Of a stretch of DNA of 64,000 nucleotides, positions 26,804 through 36,078 are shown one piece after another (position 1 is the stretch's first letter; each line of letters starts with the position of its first letter). The notes below the pieces were generated by a model that saw nothing but the letters and a program-made list of their open reading frames with translations, was not told where the DNA came from and ran no database searches. Made by a program: the position numbers and the translations under genes. Origin of the DNA: Ruegeria sp. YS9 (GTDB taxonomy: Bacteria > Pseudomonadota > Alphaproteobacteria > Rhodobacterales > Rhodobacteraceae); contig NZ_CP102410.1 of the NCBI RefSeq assembly GCF_024628725.1, positions 186,001-250,000 on the forward strand, read 5' to 3'.

Positions 26804-29278
26804 ATGACTGCAAGGCCGCTCGATCAAATTCGTGTCCTCGATTTCGGTCAGTATTTGGCTGGCCCCCTGGTTGGCATGATGCTTGCTGATTTGGGGGCAG
26901 AGGTGATCCGCATCGACCCGCCCTGTGGCCCTCGATTGAAAGAACCGGCCACTGATATGCTGTCCCGTGGCAAAACCGCTGTGACGATCGACCTCAAATC
27001 GGACGCGGGTTTGAAGGTCACACGCGAACTGGTGGCACGGGCTGACGTGGTGATCGAGAACTTCCGGCCCGGCGTGATGCAGAGGCTGGGCCTGGGTCCG
27101 AAAGCTCTGCGCGACATAAATCCGCGCATCGTGTCATTGTCACTTCCGGGGTTTGCCTCGACCGATCCCGCGCTGGCACATTTTCCCGCGTGGGAAGCCG
27201 TGATCGCGGCCCGCACCGGGCAGTTCACGGATATGGGGCTGAACCGGCGCTTGATGGGCATCAACCCATCCTTTTCACCTTTGACGCTGGCATCCGCCTA
27301 TGGCGCTTCGTTCGGCGCGATGGCCGTGCAGTTCGCTTTGGCTGCACGTGACCGGAACGGAGGCGATCACATCGAGGTGCCTCTGGCTTCGGCCTTGCTG
27401 GAGGGGTTGGTGTATAACTGTGAGCAGATTGAAGATTATCCCGAACGCTACAAGTCTCCGCGCGAAGTTGAACTTGACAGGCGCGCAGCCGAAGGCTTGC
27501 CAACGGATCTGAGCTTTGCGGAACTGGAAGAGTTCCTGGACCCTTTCTATCGAACTTATACCTGCGCCGACGGGCGCGGGTTCTATGTGGTGGCGGGCAG
27601 TGTGAAAACACATCCGCGGCGGGTGTTGGAGACGCTTGGCCTAAAAGACCTTGCTGATCAATTGCCGGACTTCGACGCCTATCTCGATACCGCAGACTGG
27701 CCGGATGAATGGTCATTGCGCAACTACCCCGTCGGAGCAAGGGATCGCGCGCGTGTGTCCGAGGCGATGAAAAAGGCCTTTCTGACAAGGCCCTCTCATG
27801 AGTGGGAAGCGCTTTTGGGGTCTGCCAAGGCGCCCGGAACGGCGCAGAGGTTCAGCAAGGAATGGCTGGCCGATCCGCATGCTTTGGCCTCGGGTCTGGT
27901 GTTGGAGGTAAAGGACTCGCGTCATGGGAACATGAAGCAGATGGGAAATGTTGCGTGGCTTGCGGATGATGGCGCTGCGCTGGTCAAAAAACCGGGCCCC
28001 GATCCCGATGACGCACCCGTTTTAACGATCCTTGCCGAACCGCCGCGCAGCGGGCCACCAGCCGCAAGCGGCCAAGGCTGGCTGGAGGGGTTGAAGGTGC
28101 TGGACCTGACCAATGTGATCGCCGGTCCGACGATTGGGTCCACGCTGGCGCGATTTGGCGCTCAGGTGACTTCCGTCCAGCCGGCCGAGCCATCAGTCGA
28201 TCCGTGGAACACCGTGGTTTTCGGCCTGCACGCACATCGTGGAAAACAAAGCGTTTTGCTGAACCTGAGCTCGGATGACGGAAAGCAGGCGTTGCGGCGG
28301 CTCATCGATTCTTCGGATGTGGTCACCATGAACGGCACGGATGAGCAGCGCGATGCCCTGGGGTTGAGCGAAAAAGAGCTGACGGCGATCAACCCCCGCC
28401 TCATACTGGTGCAACTCGATGCCTTTGGCGGCCCTGCGCGCGGACCGAAGTCGGACCATCTGGGGTATGACGACCTGGCGCAGGCGGCGACAGGGGTCAT
28501 GGTGCGTTTTGGCGGTGGCATGGCGACACCCGAAGAACATGCGCATTTCGGTACGATTGATGTGCTGACCGGCTATTGCGCATGTGTTGCGCTTGGCGCG
28601 GCCCTGCTGAGATTGCAGAAAACCGGCAAAGGCGGGATTGCGCGGGCTGCTTTGGCGGCGGCCGGCAACCTCATTCAGGCGCAGTTGATGTATGATTTCG
28701 AAGGCCGCGCGCCCTTTGACGAACCAGCTGGGCGCACGGCTATGGGCTGGGGACCATTCTACCATTGTTACCGCGCGGCGGACGGGTGGATGTTCTTTGC
28801 CGCACCCACCGAACAACGCAAAGCCCTGCGCCGTGTCTCGGACCTCGCGAGCGTGGCCGATATGCCGGAAAAGGAATTGCCGGATGCGCTTGCCGATCAT
28901 TTTGCCAGGCAACCTGTTGAATACTGGCAAAAGGCGTTTTCCGGTTCCGCCAGCACCGTCATGCCTCTGGGATCATTGCATGACACGCGCGACGCCGTGT
29001 TGCAGCCGGAAAGTGCCGGAAATATCGACCTGACGCGGGGAACACTCAGCGTCATTCGGCATGACATGCATCCCATGGGCCGGTGGTGCGATCTGGTTGC
29101 CCCAAATGCCGTGCGACCCGAACGCGCCCGGATCGTCATTCCCGGACCGATGCCGAAATACGGCGCGGATACACGCAGCATTCTGCGAAACGTCGGTTAT
29201 GCAGATGAGGATATCGACGCGATGATCTCTGCTGGATCGGCCGCTGAAAGATGGTCGGAAAAGTATTTGCCCGAATAA
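26804..29278 (+). CDS. Fused double-domain CaiB/BaiF (family III) CoA-transferase
   Basis: 824 residues, about twice the normal length. Domain 1 (1-~400) opens RVLDFGQYLAGPLVGMMLAD and carries the family-type RIDPP and DVVIENFRPGVMQRLGLG blocks. Domain 2 (~425-820) restarts with LKVLDLTNVIAGPTIGSTLA and repeats NPRLILVQLDAFG. Such fusions act as formyl/succinyl-type CoA-transferases on carboxylic acids, or act with lyases; the true substrate is unknown. ATG 26804 is preceded by GGAGGG nine bases upstream; the open frame reaching 26531 is not used. Domain 2 has VVTMN where VVIEN carries a typical Asn/Glu, which may reflect loss of one site. Confidence 0.85.
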   Translation: MTARPLDQIRVLDFGQYLAGPLVGMMLADLGAEVIRIDPPCGPRLKEPATDMLSRGKTAVTIDLKSDAGLKVTRELVARADVVIENFRPGVMQRLGLGPKALRDINPRIVSLSLPGFASTDPALAHFPAWEAVIAARTGQFTDMGLNRRLMGINPSFSPLTLASAYGASFGAMAVQFALAARDRNGGDHIEVPLASALLEGLVYNCEQIEDYPERYKSPREVELDRRAAEGLPTDLSFAELEEFLDPFYRTYTCADGRGFYVVAGSVKTHPRRVLETLGLKDLADQLPDFDAYLDTADWPDEWSLRNYPVGARDRARVSEAMKKAFLTRPSHEWEALLGSAKAPGTAQRFSKEWLADPHALASGLVLEVKDSRHGNMKQMGNVAWLADDGAALVKKPGPDPDDAPVLTILAEPPRSGPPAASGQGWLEGLKVLDLTNVIAGPTIGSTLARFGAQVTSVQPAEPSVDPWNTVVFGLHAHRGKQSVLLNLSSDDGKQALRRLIDSSDVVTMNGTDEQRDALGLSEKELTAINPRLILVQLDAFGGPARGPKSDHLGYDDLAQAATGVMVRFGGGMATPEEHAHFGTIDVLTGYCACVALGAALLRLQKTGKGGIARAALAAAGNLIQAQLMYDFEGRAPFDEPAGRTAMGWGPFYHCYRAADGWMFFAAPTEQRKALRRVSDLASVADMPEKELPDALADHFARQPVEYWQKAFSGSASTVMPLGSLHDTRDAVLQPESAGNIDLTRGTLSVIRHDMHPMGRWCDLVAPNAVRPERARIVIPGPMPKYGADTRSILRNVGYADEDIDAMISAGSAAERWSEKYLPE

Positions 29279-29518
29279 TCAACCAGCCACAGATGGCTCG
29301 GAAATCAACGATATATGCCATCCGCTGCCGCAGGCCCGGAGTCCCGGCTCCGGCAACGGGTGGTATCTGTCGTGACAAGCTTTGGCCGGCACCCGCGCGA
29401 CTTGCAAAGAATATTCAACCGCTTTGCCACAGTTTTTTTTGCATGTCTTGCGGCAGGAACCGTTCTAGGTTCGGCAAAGCATTGCCTTGCATTCACAACG
29501 AAACAAGAACCACTGACC
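29279..29518. other. Intergenic stretch upstream of the class V aminotransferase
   Basis: 240 bases with a T-rich segment (29435-29445). The upstream in-frame extension of the next gene (ATG 29315) reads through this but lacks any family similarity. Confidence 0.4.
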
Positions 29519-30769
29519 ATGAGCCAAATTTCAGAGAGCCTGCTGAAACAAATCCGCAGCCGCTTTGCCCAGATCGATCATTGCCCCGAACAGGGAGAGC
29601 GGATCTTTTTCGAGAATGCCGGAGGCGCACTGACATTGAATTCAGTGTTGGAAAGTTCGGTGCGCCATGCCGCCATCCCGGACAATCAAGGGCGCGACAA
29701 TCCGGGATCTCATGCGCTGGTTGCCACGATCAACGCGGCCAAGGCGGATTTGCGGGACTTCATGAACGCACCCTGCGGGCAGTTCTTTGTGGGTGAAAGC
29801 GGCACAGAGCTGTTGTTCCGGCTGATCATGAACGCATGTCTGGGAACGGGTCCGGGCGTTGTGCTGGGATCCACATTGGAACACCCGGCAACGCGTTCGG
29901 CCTGTGATCGTTGGGCCCGCATTTCCGGGCAAACCCACGTTTTGGTGCCCCATGATGACGCCACCGGTACCGTCTCGGCCGAAGCCTATGCCGCGGCAGT
30001 GACACCGGATACCAAAGTGGCGACGATCCTGCATACCTCTCCGGTGACGGGAATGGGCGTTGATGTCGCTGCGGTTTCTCAGGCCATCCGCACCGTGGCT
30101 CCGGACTGTTTCATCATCGTCGATGGCATCCAGCACGCAGCGCATGGCCGGATCGATCTGACCGCCTATGACGTCGATGGTTATGTGATTTCGCCCTACA
30201 AGGTGTTTTCGCGTCATGGTTACGGAGTGGCGTGGATCTCTGACCGGCTGACCGCGCTGGACCACAACGCCTTGCTGGATGGCCCTGCGGACAATTGGGA
30301 GATGGGCACGCGCGACACCGGGGCATATGCCACGATGTCAGACGTCGTGTCCTATTTCGAATGGCTGGGCAGTCAGGTCAGCGATGCCGAAGACCGGCGC
30401 GGCAAGTTTCTGGCGGCGGGCGATGCGATCCATGCGCAGGAAAAGGCGCTGACCGACGCGATGATCCACGGCACCGGCAACCTGAGCGGCCTGGCCGAGA
30501 TGGAGAAAGTCACCATTCTGGGCGGGGCCGACAACCCGGCCCGAGAAGGTCTGGTGTCGCTGCGTGTCGAAGGTGTGGCCTCGTCCGAGGTCGTCAAACG
30601 GCTGAATGAACACGGTATCCGCACGCATCTGCGCAAGGCGGATCACTATTCCGGCAATATCCTGACGCCGCTTGGCTATGACGCCTGTGTGCGGGTCTCG
30701 ATGTGTCACTACAACTCGATCGGCGAAGTCGCCAAATTCCTTGCCGTCATGAAAGAAATTGCCGCCTGA
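29519..30769 (+). CDS. Class V PLP-dependent aminotransferase (cysteine desulfurase-like)
   Basis: 416 residues. FFENAGGALTLNSVL (N-terminal anchor), HTSPVTGMGVDV, FIIVDGIQHAAHGRIDLTAY and the PLP lysine Lys228 in ISPYKVFSRHGYG fit the NifS/CsdA/selenocysteine lyase-like branch. A clear catalytic Cys loop near the C-terminus is not obvious, so cysteine desulfuration is unlikely; a transaminase or lyase role is possible. ATG 29519 is used because family similarity begins there. Followed after 27 bases by the dimethylglycine-dehydrogenase-like gene. Confidence 0.82.
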   Translation: MSQISESLLKQIRSRFAQIDHCPEQGERIFFENAGGALTLNSVLESSVRHAAIPDNQGRDNPGSHALVATINAAKADLRDFMNAPCGQFFVGESGTELLFRLIMNACLGTGPGVVLGSTLEHPATRSACDRWARISGQTHVLVPHDDATGTVSAEAYAAAVTPDTKVATILHTSPVTGMGVDVAAVSQAIRTVAPDCFIIVDGIQHAAHGRIDLTAYDVDGYVISPYKVFSRHGYGVAWISDRLTALDHNALLDGPADNWEMGTRDTGAYATMSDVVSYFEWLGSQVSDAEDRRGKFLAAGDAIHAQEKALTDAMIHGTGNLSGLAEMEKVTILGGADNPAREGLVSLRVEGVASSEVVKRLNEHGIRTHLRKADHYSGNILTPLGYDACVRVSMCHYNSIGEVAKFLAVMKEIAA

Positions 30770-30796
30770 GCCGCGCCATATCCAAGGACATATCTC

Positions 30797-33214
30797 ATGA
30801 AAACCCATGCACAAGCTGTTGTCATCGGCGGCGGCCTTGCCGGTACGTCGATCCTGTATCACCTTGCCAAGCTTGGCTGGACGGATTCGATCCTGCTGGA
30901 ACGCGACGAGTTGACCAGCGGATCGACCTGGCATGCGGCGGCCAACATCCACGGTCTGCATGACAACAACAATATCACCCGCATCCAGCACTATACGATG
31001 AACCTGTACAAAGAGCTGGAGAAGGAAACCGGCCAAAGCTGCGGGGTGTTCCAGCCCGGATCGCTCTATCTGGCCCAGACCGAAGAGCGCGAGCAGCAGT
31101 TGCGCCTGCAAGAGGCGAAGGCCCGGTTCTATGGGCTGAATTTCCACGAGGTCAGCCGGGAAGAGGCCAAAGAGCTGCACCCGCTGGCGCAGTTCGATGA
31201 CATCCGCTGCATCATGTACGAACCCGATGGCGGAAATGTGGACCCGTCCGGCGTACCGCATGCCTATGCCGCCGGGGCCCGTGCGATGGGGGCCACCATC
31301 GAACGGTTCTGCCCGGTGATCGCCACGGAACAGCAACCCGATGGCAGTTGGATCGTCCGTACGCCCAAGGGTGACATTCATGCCCAATGGGTGGTCAACG
31401 CGGCGGGTCTCTGGGGCCGCGAGGTGGCGGCGCTGGCGGGTCTGACCCTGCCTCTGCAACCGACCGAACATCAGTATTTCGTGACCGAGAGCATCGGCGA
31501 AGTGGCCAGTCTGGGCCGTCGTCTGCCGTCTATCGCCGACCGGGACGGCGAGTATTATTTCCGACAAGAGGGTAACGGCCTGCTGATCGGGGCCTATGAA
31601 AAAGACATGAAGTTCTGGGCCGAAGACGGCACGCCGCTCGACTTTGCCCATGATCTGTTCCCCGACGATCTGGACCGGATCATGGAAAACGTGATCCGCG
31701 CCACCGAACGCGTGCCGGTCGCCGCCACGGCCGGGGTGAAACGGGTGATCAACGGCCCGATGATCTGGTCGCCCGATGCCAACATGCTGTGGGGACCGGT
31801 GCCCGAGCTGAAGAACTATTTCCTCTGTGGCGGTCTGATCCCCGGCTTCTCGCAGTCCGGCGGGCTGGGGCTGCTGGCGGCGCAATGGATGATCGAGGGT
31901 GAGCCGCAATATGACATGTTCGCCTGGGATCTCGCCCGCTTTGGCGATTGGGCCGACAAGAAGTTCACCAAGGCCCGGGTCGAAGACGCCTATACCCATC
32001 GCTTCAAAATCCACTTCCCGAATGAAGAACGCAGCGCAGGCCGCCCGGCCCGTGTGCGCCCCGCCTACGAGATGCAGAAACAGATGGGCTGTGTCTTTGG
32101 TCTCAACTGTGGTTGGGAACACCCTTTGTGGTTTGCAGATGAACCCGGCACCGAAGAGACCGCTGGCTTTACCCGTCAGAACTGGTTTGATCCGGTCGGG
32201 CGCGAGGTGCAGATGCTGCGCGACAGCGTGGGCGTGATCGATATCTCGAACTTCGCCAATTACGTGATCAAGGGACCGGGCGCTTATGACTGGCTGGATC
32301 GTCTGGTTGCCAATCGCGTACCCACCGAGGTTGGCCGCAGTTGCCTGACGCCGCTGATCTCGGTGCGCGGCGGCGTGGCGGGTGATTTCACCATCACCAA
32401 GCTGGCCGAAGACGAATACATGATGATCGGCTCCGGCATGGCTGAACGCTATCATCAGCGTTTCTTTCAAATGGTGGAATTGCCCGAGGGCACAGCTTTT
32501 GAAGTCGCAACAGACCGTGTTGCGGGGTTCAACATCGCCGGCCCGAAATCTCGCGAGGCTCTGGCGCGCCTGACCAATGCTGACCTTTCCAACGAAGGAT
32601 TCCGCTTCATGCGGTCCCGGAAGATCACCGTTGCAGGTGTTGATTGCGTGGCCATCCGGGTCAGCTTTACCGGCGATCTGGGTTGGGAACTGCACTGTGC
32701 CGAGTCCGATCAGGTCGCGCTCTACTCTGCGTTGGTGGAAGCCGCCAAAGACTGCGACGGCGGCCCCGTGGGCGGGCGGGCGCTTGGGTCGCTGCGCATC
32801 GAAAAGGGTTATGGATCCTGGGGGCGGGAGTATTCTCAGGAATACTGGCCGCAAGAGGTCGGGCTGACGGGTCTGATCAAGCTGGACAAGGACTTCCTGC
32901 ACAAAGACGCCTATCTGTCCATCAAGGACAAAGCACCGCGCGAGGTCCTGTCCGTCTTTGAACTGGACGTGACCGAGGATGCCGACGCCACTGGCAGTGA
33001 GCCTATCTTTACACCTGATGGTGCGCCCGTGGGCCGTGTCACATCGGGTGCGTACGGGTATTCAGTCGGGAAATCTTTGGCCTTGGGTTTCCGCAACCCC
33101 GACGTGGCGCAGCCAGGGGATGAAGTGGTGATCCAGGTGATTGGCAAACCGCATAAGACTCGGGTGCTGGCAGAAGCGCCGTTCGATCCTCTGGGCGGCA
33201 GGTTGCGCGGCTGA
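30797..33214 (+). CDS. Dimethylglycine/sarcosine dehydrogenase-like flavoprotein with GcvT domain
   Basis: 805 residues. FAD-binding GGGLAG at 11-16, then TSGSTWHAAANI, where His46 matches the covalent-flavin His of sarcosine and dimethylglycine dehydrogenases. The DAO domain runs to ~370, a FAO_M-like linker follows, and the folate-binding GcvT domain spans ~430-800 (DSVGVIDISNFANYVIKGPG, RVSFTGDLGWELHC, GSLRIEKGYGSWGREY). Expected reaction is oxidative N-demethylation with transfer of the C1 unit to tetrahydrofolate. It sits after a class V aminotransferase and a double CoA-transferase; actual substrate is not known. Confidence 0.9.
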   Translation: MKTHAQAVVIGGGLAGTSILYHLAKLGWTDSILLERDELTSGSTWHAAANIHGLHDNNNITRIQHYTMNLYKELEKETGQSCGVFQPGSLYLAQTEEREQQLRLQEAKARFYGLNFHEVSREEAKELHPLAQFDDIRCIMYEPDGGNVDPSGVPHAYAAGARAMGATIERFCPVIATEQQPDGSWIVRTPKGDIHAQWVVNAAGLWGREVAALAGLTLPLQPTEHQYFVTESIGEVASLGRRLPSIADRDGEYYFRQEGNGLLIGAYEKDMKFWAEDGTPLDFAHDLFPDDLDRIMENVIRATERVPVAATAGVKRVINGPMIWSPDANMLWGPVPELKNYFLCGGLIPGFSQSGGLGLLAAQWMIEGEPQYDMFAWDLARFGDWADKKFTKARVEDAYTHRFKIHFPNEERSAGRPARVRPAYEMQKQMGCVFGLNCGWEHPLWFADEPGTEETAGFTRQNWFDPVGREVQMLRDSVGVIDISNFANYVIKGPGAYDWLDRLVANRVPTEVGRSCLTPLISVRGGVAGDFTITKLAEDEYMMIGSGMAERYHQRFFQMVELPEGTAFEVATDRVAGFNIAGPKSREALARLTNADLSNEGFRFMRSRKITVAGVDCVAIRVSFTGDLGWELHCAESDQVALYSALVEAAKDCDGGPVGGRALGSLRIEKGYGSWGREYSQEYWPQEVGLTGLIKLDKDFLHKDAYLSIKDKAPREVLSVFELDVTEDADATGSEPIFTPDGAPVGRVTSGAYGYSVGKSLALGFRNPDVAQPGDEVVIQVIGKPHKTRVLAEAPFDPLGGRLRG

Positions 33215-33275
33215 AGCAACCGGCCCGCCGGATCAAAGTTTTCCCGAGGCCAAAGATCTCATCCGCGATCTGTGG

Positions 33276-33893
33276 CTATGGGATAGGAAATTTGCTTTCG
33301 GACCGATCGACAGGGTCCGCCTCGTTTCCGGGATGCCACTGTTTCGCGGCCGGTTCGCAAACCTTCAGACAATCAACCGCGCGCGCTGCGATCTGATCTG
33401 CGATTTCAGTTATGTTGACCGGATTCAAATAGAAGGCAGGCACAGGGGGCAGGATGATGGCTCCCATTTCTGCGGCGGCCGTCATATTGCGCAAATGCGC
33501 CAGTGTCAGCGGCGCTTCTCGTGTCAGCAGAACCAGTGGGCGTCGTTCCTTGAGCTGAACGCCGGCCGCGCGTGTCAACAGGTTGTCGTCCAGTCCGTGC
33601 GCGATCGCACCCAGTGAGCGCATGGAACAGGGCGCGACGATCATCCCGGATACCGGCACCGAACCGGATGCTATGCTGGCCCCGATATCGGCGGGCGCGT
33701 GATGACGGGTTGCCGACTGCCGCAGTTCCTTCAGGGCATCCGGGCCGCATTCCTGTGCAAGCGTCAGGCGGGCGGCGGGGCTGACGACCAGGTCGATTTC
33801 GATATCCGCCGATGTCAGATGTCGTGCCACCGCAAGGCTCAGAACTGCACCGGAAGCGCCTGATACGCCTAAGACTACACGGGTTTTCGTCAT
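33276..33893 (-). CDS. ubiX: Flavin prenyltransferase UbiX
   Basis: 205 residues. Makes prenyl-FMN for UbiD. VLGVSGASGAVLSLAVA (7-23), APCSMRSLGAIAHGLDDNL and LVLLTREAPLTLAHLRNM are family hallmarks. Start overlaps the end of ubiD (ATGA), so the enzyme pair is translated together; the C-terminal tail (~25 residues) is longer than usual. Confidence 0.94.
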   Translation of the reverse strand: MTKTRVVLGVSGASGAVLSLAVARHLTSADIEIDLVVSPAARLTLAQECGPDALKELRQSATRHHAPADIGASIASGSVPVSGMIVAPCSMRSLGAIAHGLDDNLLTRAAGVQLKERRPLVLLTREAPLTLAHLRNMTAAAEMGAIILPPVPAFYLNPVNITEIADQIAARAVDCLKVCEPAAKQWHPGNEADPVDRSESKFPIP

Positions 33894-35434
33894 GTTCTCA
33901 GCTCTGGCATCAATCTGTTTATCAGGTCTTCCGCAAATGCGTGATCAACCTTGTCGGTGCGCATGACCGTCCCCCATTCCCGCCGTGTTTCACTGCCTGT
34001 TTTCGTCGTGGCGTCGATGCCCAGCTTTCCGGCCAGACCAGGTTCCGGCGAGGCGAAATCCAGATAATCCATAGGTGTCCTGTCCAGGGTCATCATATCA
34101 CGGCTCGGGTCCATTCGCGTGGCAAGCGCCCAGGCGATATCGTCCCAGTTTCGGGGGTCGATATCAGCGTCGACCGCAACGATCATCTTTGTATAACTGA
34201 ATTGCGGCAGCATTCCCCAAAGCGCCATCATCACACGTCGGGCCTGGCCCGGATATCGCTTGTCGATGGCGACGATGGCGATGCGATAGGAACAGGCGGC
34301 AGGCGGCAGCCAGAGGTCGTGTATTTCGGGGATTTGAGCGCGAATGGTCGGCAAGGCAAGGCGATTGAACACTTCGCCGATAATGGCAGGTTCGTCCGGC
34401 GGGCGTCCGGTATAGGTCGACAGATACAGCGGCGCTTCGCGATGGGTCACGGCCGTGACATGCATCACTGGAAACGGCTCGGCGGGATTGTAATACCCGG
34501 TGTGATCCCCGAACGGCCCCTCGGGTGCTGTCTCGTTTGGCGACACCCAGCCTTCCAGAACGATCTCGGCATCTGCCGGCACAAGCAGAGGGACGGATTT
34601 GGCCGGAACCAAACGTGGCCGGTTCTGGTTCAGGGCCCCGGCAAATGTCAGCTCAGACACCATTTCGGGCAGGGGCAGAGCCGCCGACAGCAAGGTCGCG
34701 GGGTTTGCGCCCAGAACAATCGCGACCGGCGTTTTTTCGCCGTGCCGCGCCCAACTGCGATGATGAGCGGCCCCGCCGCGATGTGGCAGCCAGCGCATGA
34801 TCAGACGGTTCCGGTCCAGCACCTGAACGCGATAGACGCCGGCATTGTAGGTCTGTGCCGCGTCGGGTTCGCTGCCACGGGGCCGGGTGATGACCACGGG
34901 CCAGGTGATCAGAGGCCCCGCGTCCTGGGGCCAATGTGTCTGGATCGGCAGCGCACAGAGATCAACATCGGCCCCGCGGTGGCAAACCTGCTGAACAACG
35001 GCGGTTTTGACCTGCTTCGGTCGCGTGGACAATGCGGCCTTCAGCATCGGCCACCGGGACAGCGCATCCCGCAACCCGTCCGGGGGCGTCGGGGCCCGAA
35101 GCGCAGCCAGAAATGCGCCCAGATCATCCAGCCCTTCGGAAGAAACGCCCAGTCCGGCGGCGACGCGTTCCGTAGTTCCGAACAGGTTGACCACAACCGG
35201 TATGTCGCACTGCCCCGAGGGCACACCTGTCGGTGTGTCAAACTGCAACACCGGCCCATTGGCCTCCAACACGGCGCGGTGGACGGCGGTCATTTGATGG
35301 CACACGGAAACCGGGTCAGGGATGCGCCTGAACTGCCCTGTTTCCTGACACCATTTCAGAAAATGTCGAAGGCTGGGATATGGCGGCAGAGTGCGAATGG
35401 GTTTGCTCCGGCGGTGGTGCCCACCCTCTAGCAA
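33890..35434 (-). CDS. ubiD: UbiD-family decarboxylase (3-octaprenyl-4-hydroxybenzoate decarboxylase-like)
   Basis: 514 residues, prenyl-FMN dependent decarboxylase. Segments PEGPFGDHTGYYNP, RPPDEPAIIGEVFNRL and VDADIDPRNWDDIAWALATR are family hallmarks. Partner of ubiX downstream. The start is uncertain: no ATG lies near the expected N-terminus (YPSLRHFLKWCQETGQF). The open frame begins at TTG 35434, with no ribosome site; an ATT at 35398 has GGAG seven bases upstream and CTG 35389 is another option. An FNR-like box lies 19-32 bases above the TTG. Adjacent to ubiTUV, which argues for ubiquinone synthesis, perhaps the anaerobic branch. Confidence 0.9.
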   Translation of the reverse strand: MLEGGHHRRSKPIRTLPPYPSLRHFLKWCQETGQFRRIPDPVSVCHQMTAVHRAVLEANGPVLQFDTPTGVPSGQCDIPVVVNLFGTTERVAAGLGVSSEGLDDLGAFLAALRAPTPPDGLRDALSRWPMLKAALSTRPKQVKTAVVQQVCHRGADVDLCALPIQTHWPQDAGPLITWPVVITRPRGSEPDAAQTYNAGVYRVQVLDRNRLIMRWLPHRGGAAHHRSWARHGEKTPVAIVLGANPATLLSAALPLPEMVSELTFAGALNQNRPRLVPAKSVPLLVPADAEIVLEGWVSPNETAPEGPFGDHTGYYNPAEPFPVMHVTAVTHREAPLYLSTYTGRPPDEPAIIGEVFNRLALPTIRAQIPEIHDLWLPPAACSYRIAIVAIDKRYPGQARRVMMALWGMLPQFSYTKMIVAVDADIDPRNWDDIAWALATRMDPSRDMMTLDRTPMDYLDFASPEPGLAGKLGIDATTKTGSETRREWGTVMRTDKVDHAFAEDLINRLMPELRT

Positions 35435-35452
35435 CGAAAGAGGCCGGTCGAA

Positions 35453-35466
35453 TTGACAACCGTCAA
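35453..35466. promoter_or_regulatory. FNR/CRP-type operator TTGAC-N4-GTCAA
   Basis: TTGACAACCGTCAA is a perfect palindrome of FNR-family half-sites. Its centre is about 76 bases ahead of the ubiT start, so a class II site at -41.5 would give a transcript start near 35501. Toward ubiD the spacing suits only a start codon downstream of TTG 35434. Predicted to couple the operon to O2 or NO sensing by FnrL or a Dnr-type regulator. Confidence 0.7.
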
Positions 35467-35535
35467 GTCCCGGGCGCCGGGGCGGCTTTAGGAAGGCCGC
35501 ACCGGTTCACTTTATTGAGACAGCAGGAGGTCTGT

Positions 35536-36078
35536 TTGTCCGATCCCCGAAACCCGATACCGCAATGCCCTGCCGCTTTGGCCGCGGCCCTGCGGTTTGT
35601 ACCGCTTGCGCCCTTGTCGCTGTCACTGACAGTGTTTTCCCGCAAAATAACCAAGAAACACCCCGACCTGCTCAACCGGCTCGGTGAGTACAGCCGGGCA
35701 GCCTTTGTGCTTGATCCAACGGATCTGCCGGTTGTCCTTCTGCTCGAACCGAATGGTGGCACGCCGAGAATAAGACTGAGCCGAGGGCGCGTGGCTGGGG
35801 CTGCGCGAATATCAGGCCCGCTGGCCGCGCTGCTGGGGCTGGTGCATGGTGCGTTTGACGGGGATGCCCTGTTCTTTTCACGCGATCTGGTGATCGAGGG
35901 CGACACAGCCGCGGCACTGGCGCTGCGCAACGCAATTGACGACGCAGAGCTGGACCTCGCGCACGAGGCCGCAACCCTTTCCGGCCCGCTTGCACGCCCG
36001 CTGAAGCAGATCATCGCCTTTGCAGAGCGTCGGACCGGCCTGTGCCTGACCCGACCCGAGGACGCGATCCTATGGTAA
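35536..36078 (+). CDS. ubiT: UbiT-like SCP2 lipid-binding accessory protein
   Basis: 180 residues with an SCP2 sterol-carrier-like domain (FVPLAPLSLSLTVFSRKITK near the start, LVIEGDTAAALALRNAIDD near residue 130). UbiT binds quinone intermediates for the O2-independent ubiquinone pathway with UbiU and UbiV. The start is TTG 35536 because a perfect AGGAGG ends five bases upstream; the open frame to 35380 crosses the FNR-like box and ubiD start region. Overlaps ubiU. Confidence 0.87.
   Translation: MSDPRNPIPQCPAALAAALRFVPLAPLSLSLTVFSRKITKKHPDLLNRLGEYSRAAFVLDPTDLPVVLLLEPNGGTPRIRLSRGRVAGAARISGPLAALLGLVHGAFDGDALFFSRDLVIEGDTAAALALRNAIDDAELDLAHEAATLSGPLARPLKQIIAFAERRTGLCLTRPEDAILW

Noticed and set aside
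30338..32902. 854-codon minus-strand frame
   Set aside because: Antisense shadow of the aminotransferase and GcvT flavoprotein genes, which have complete motifs and a normal layout.
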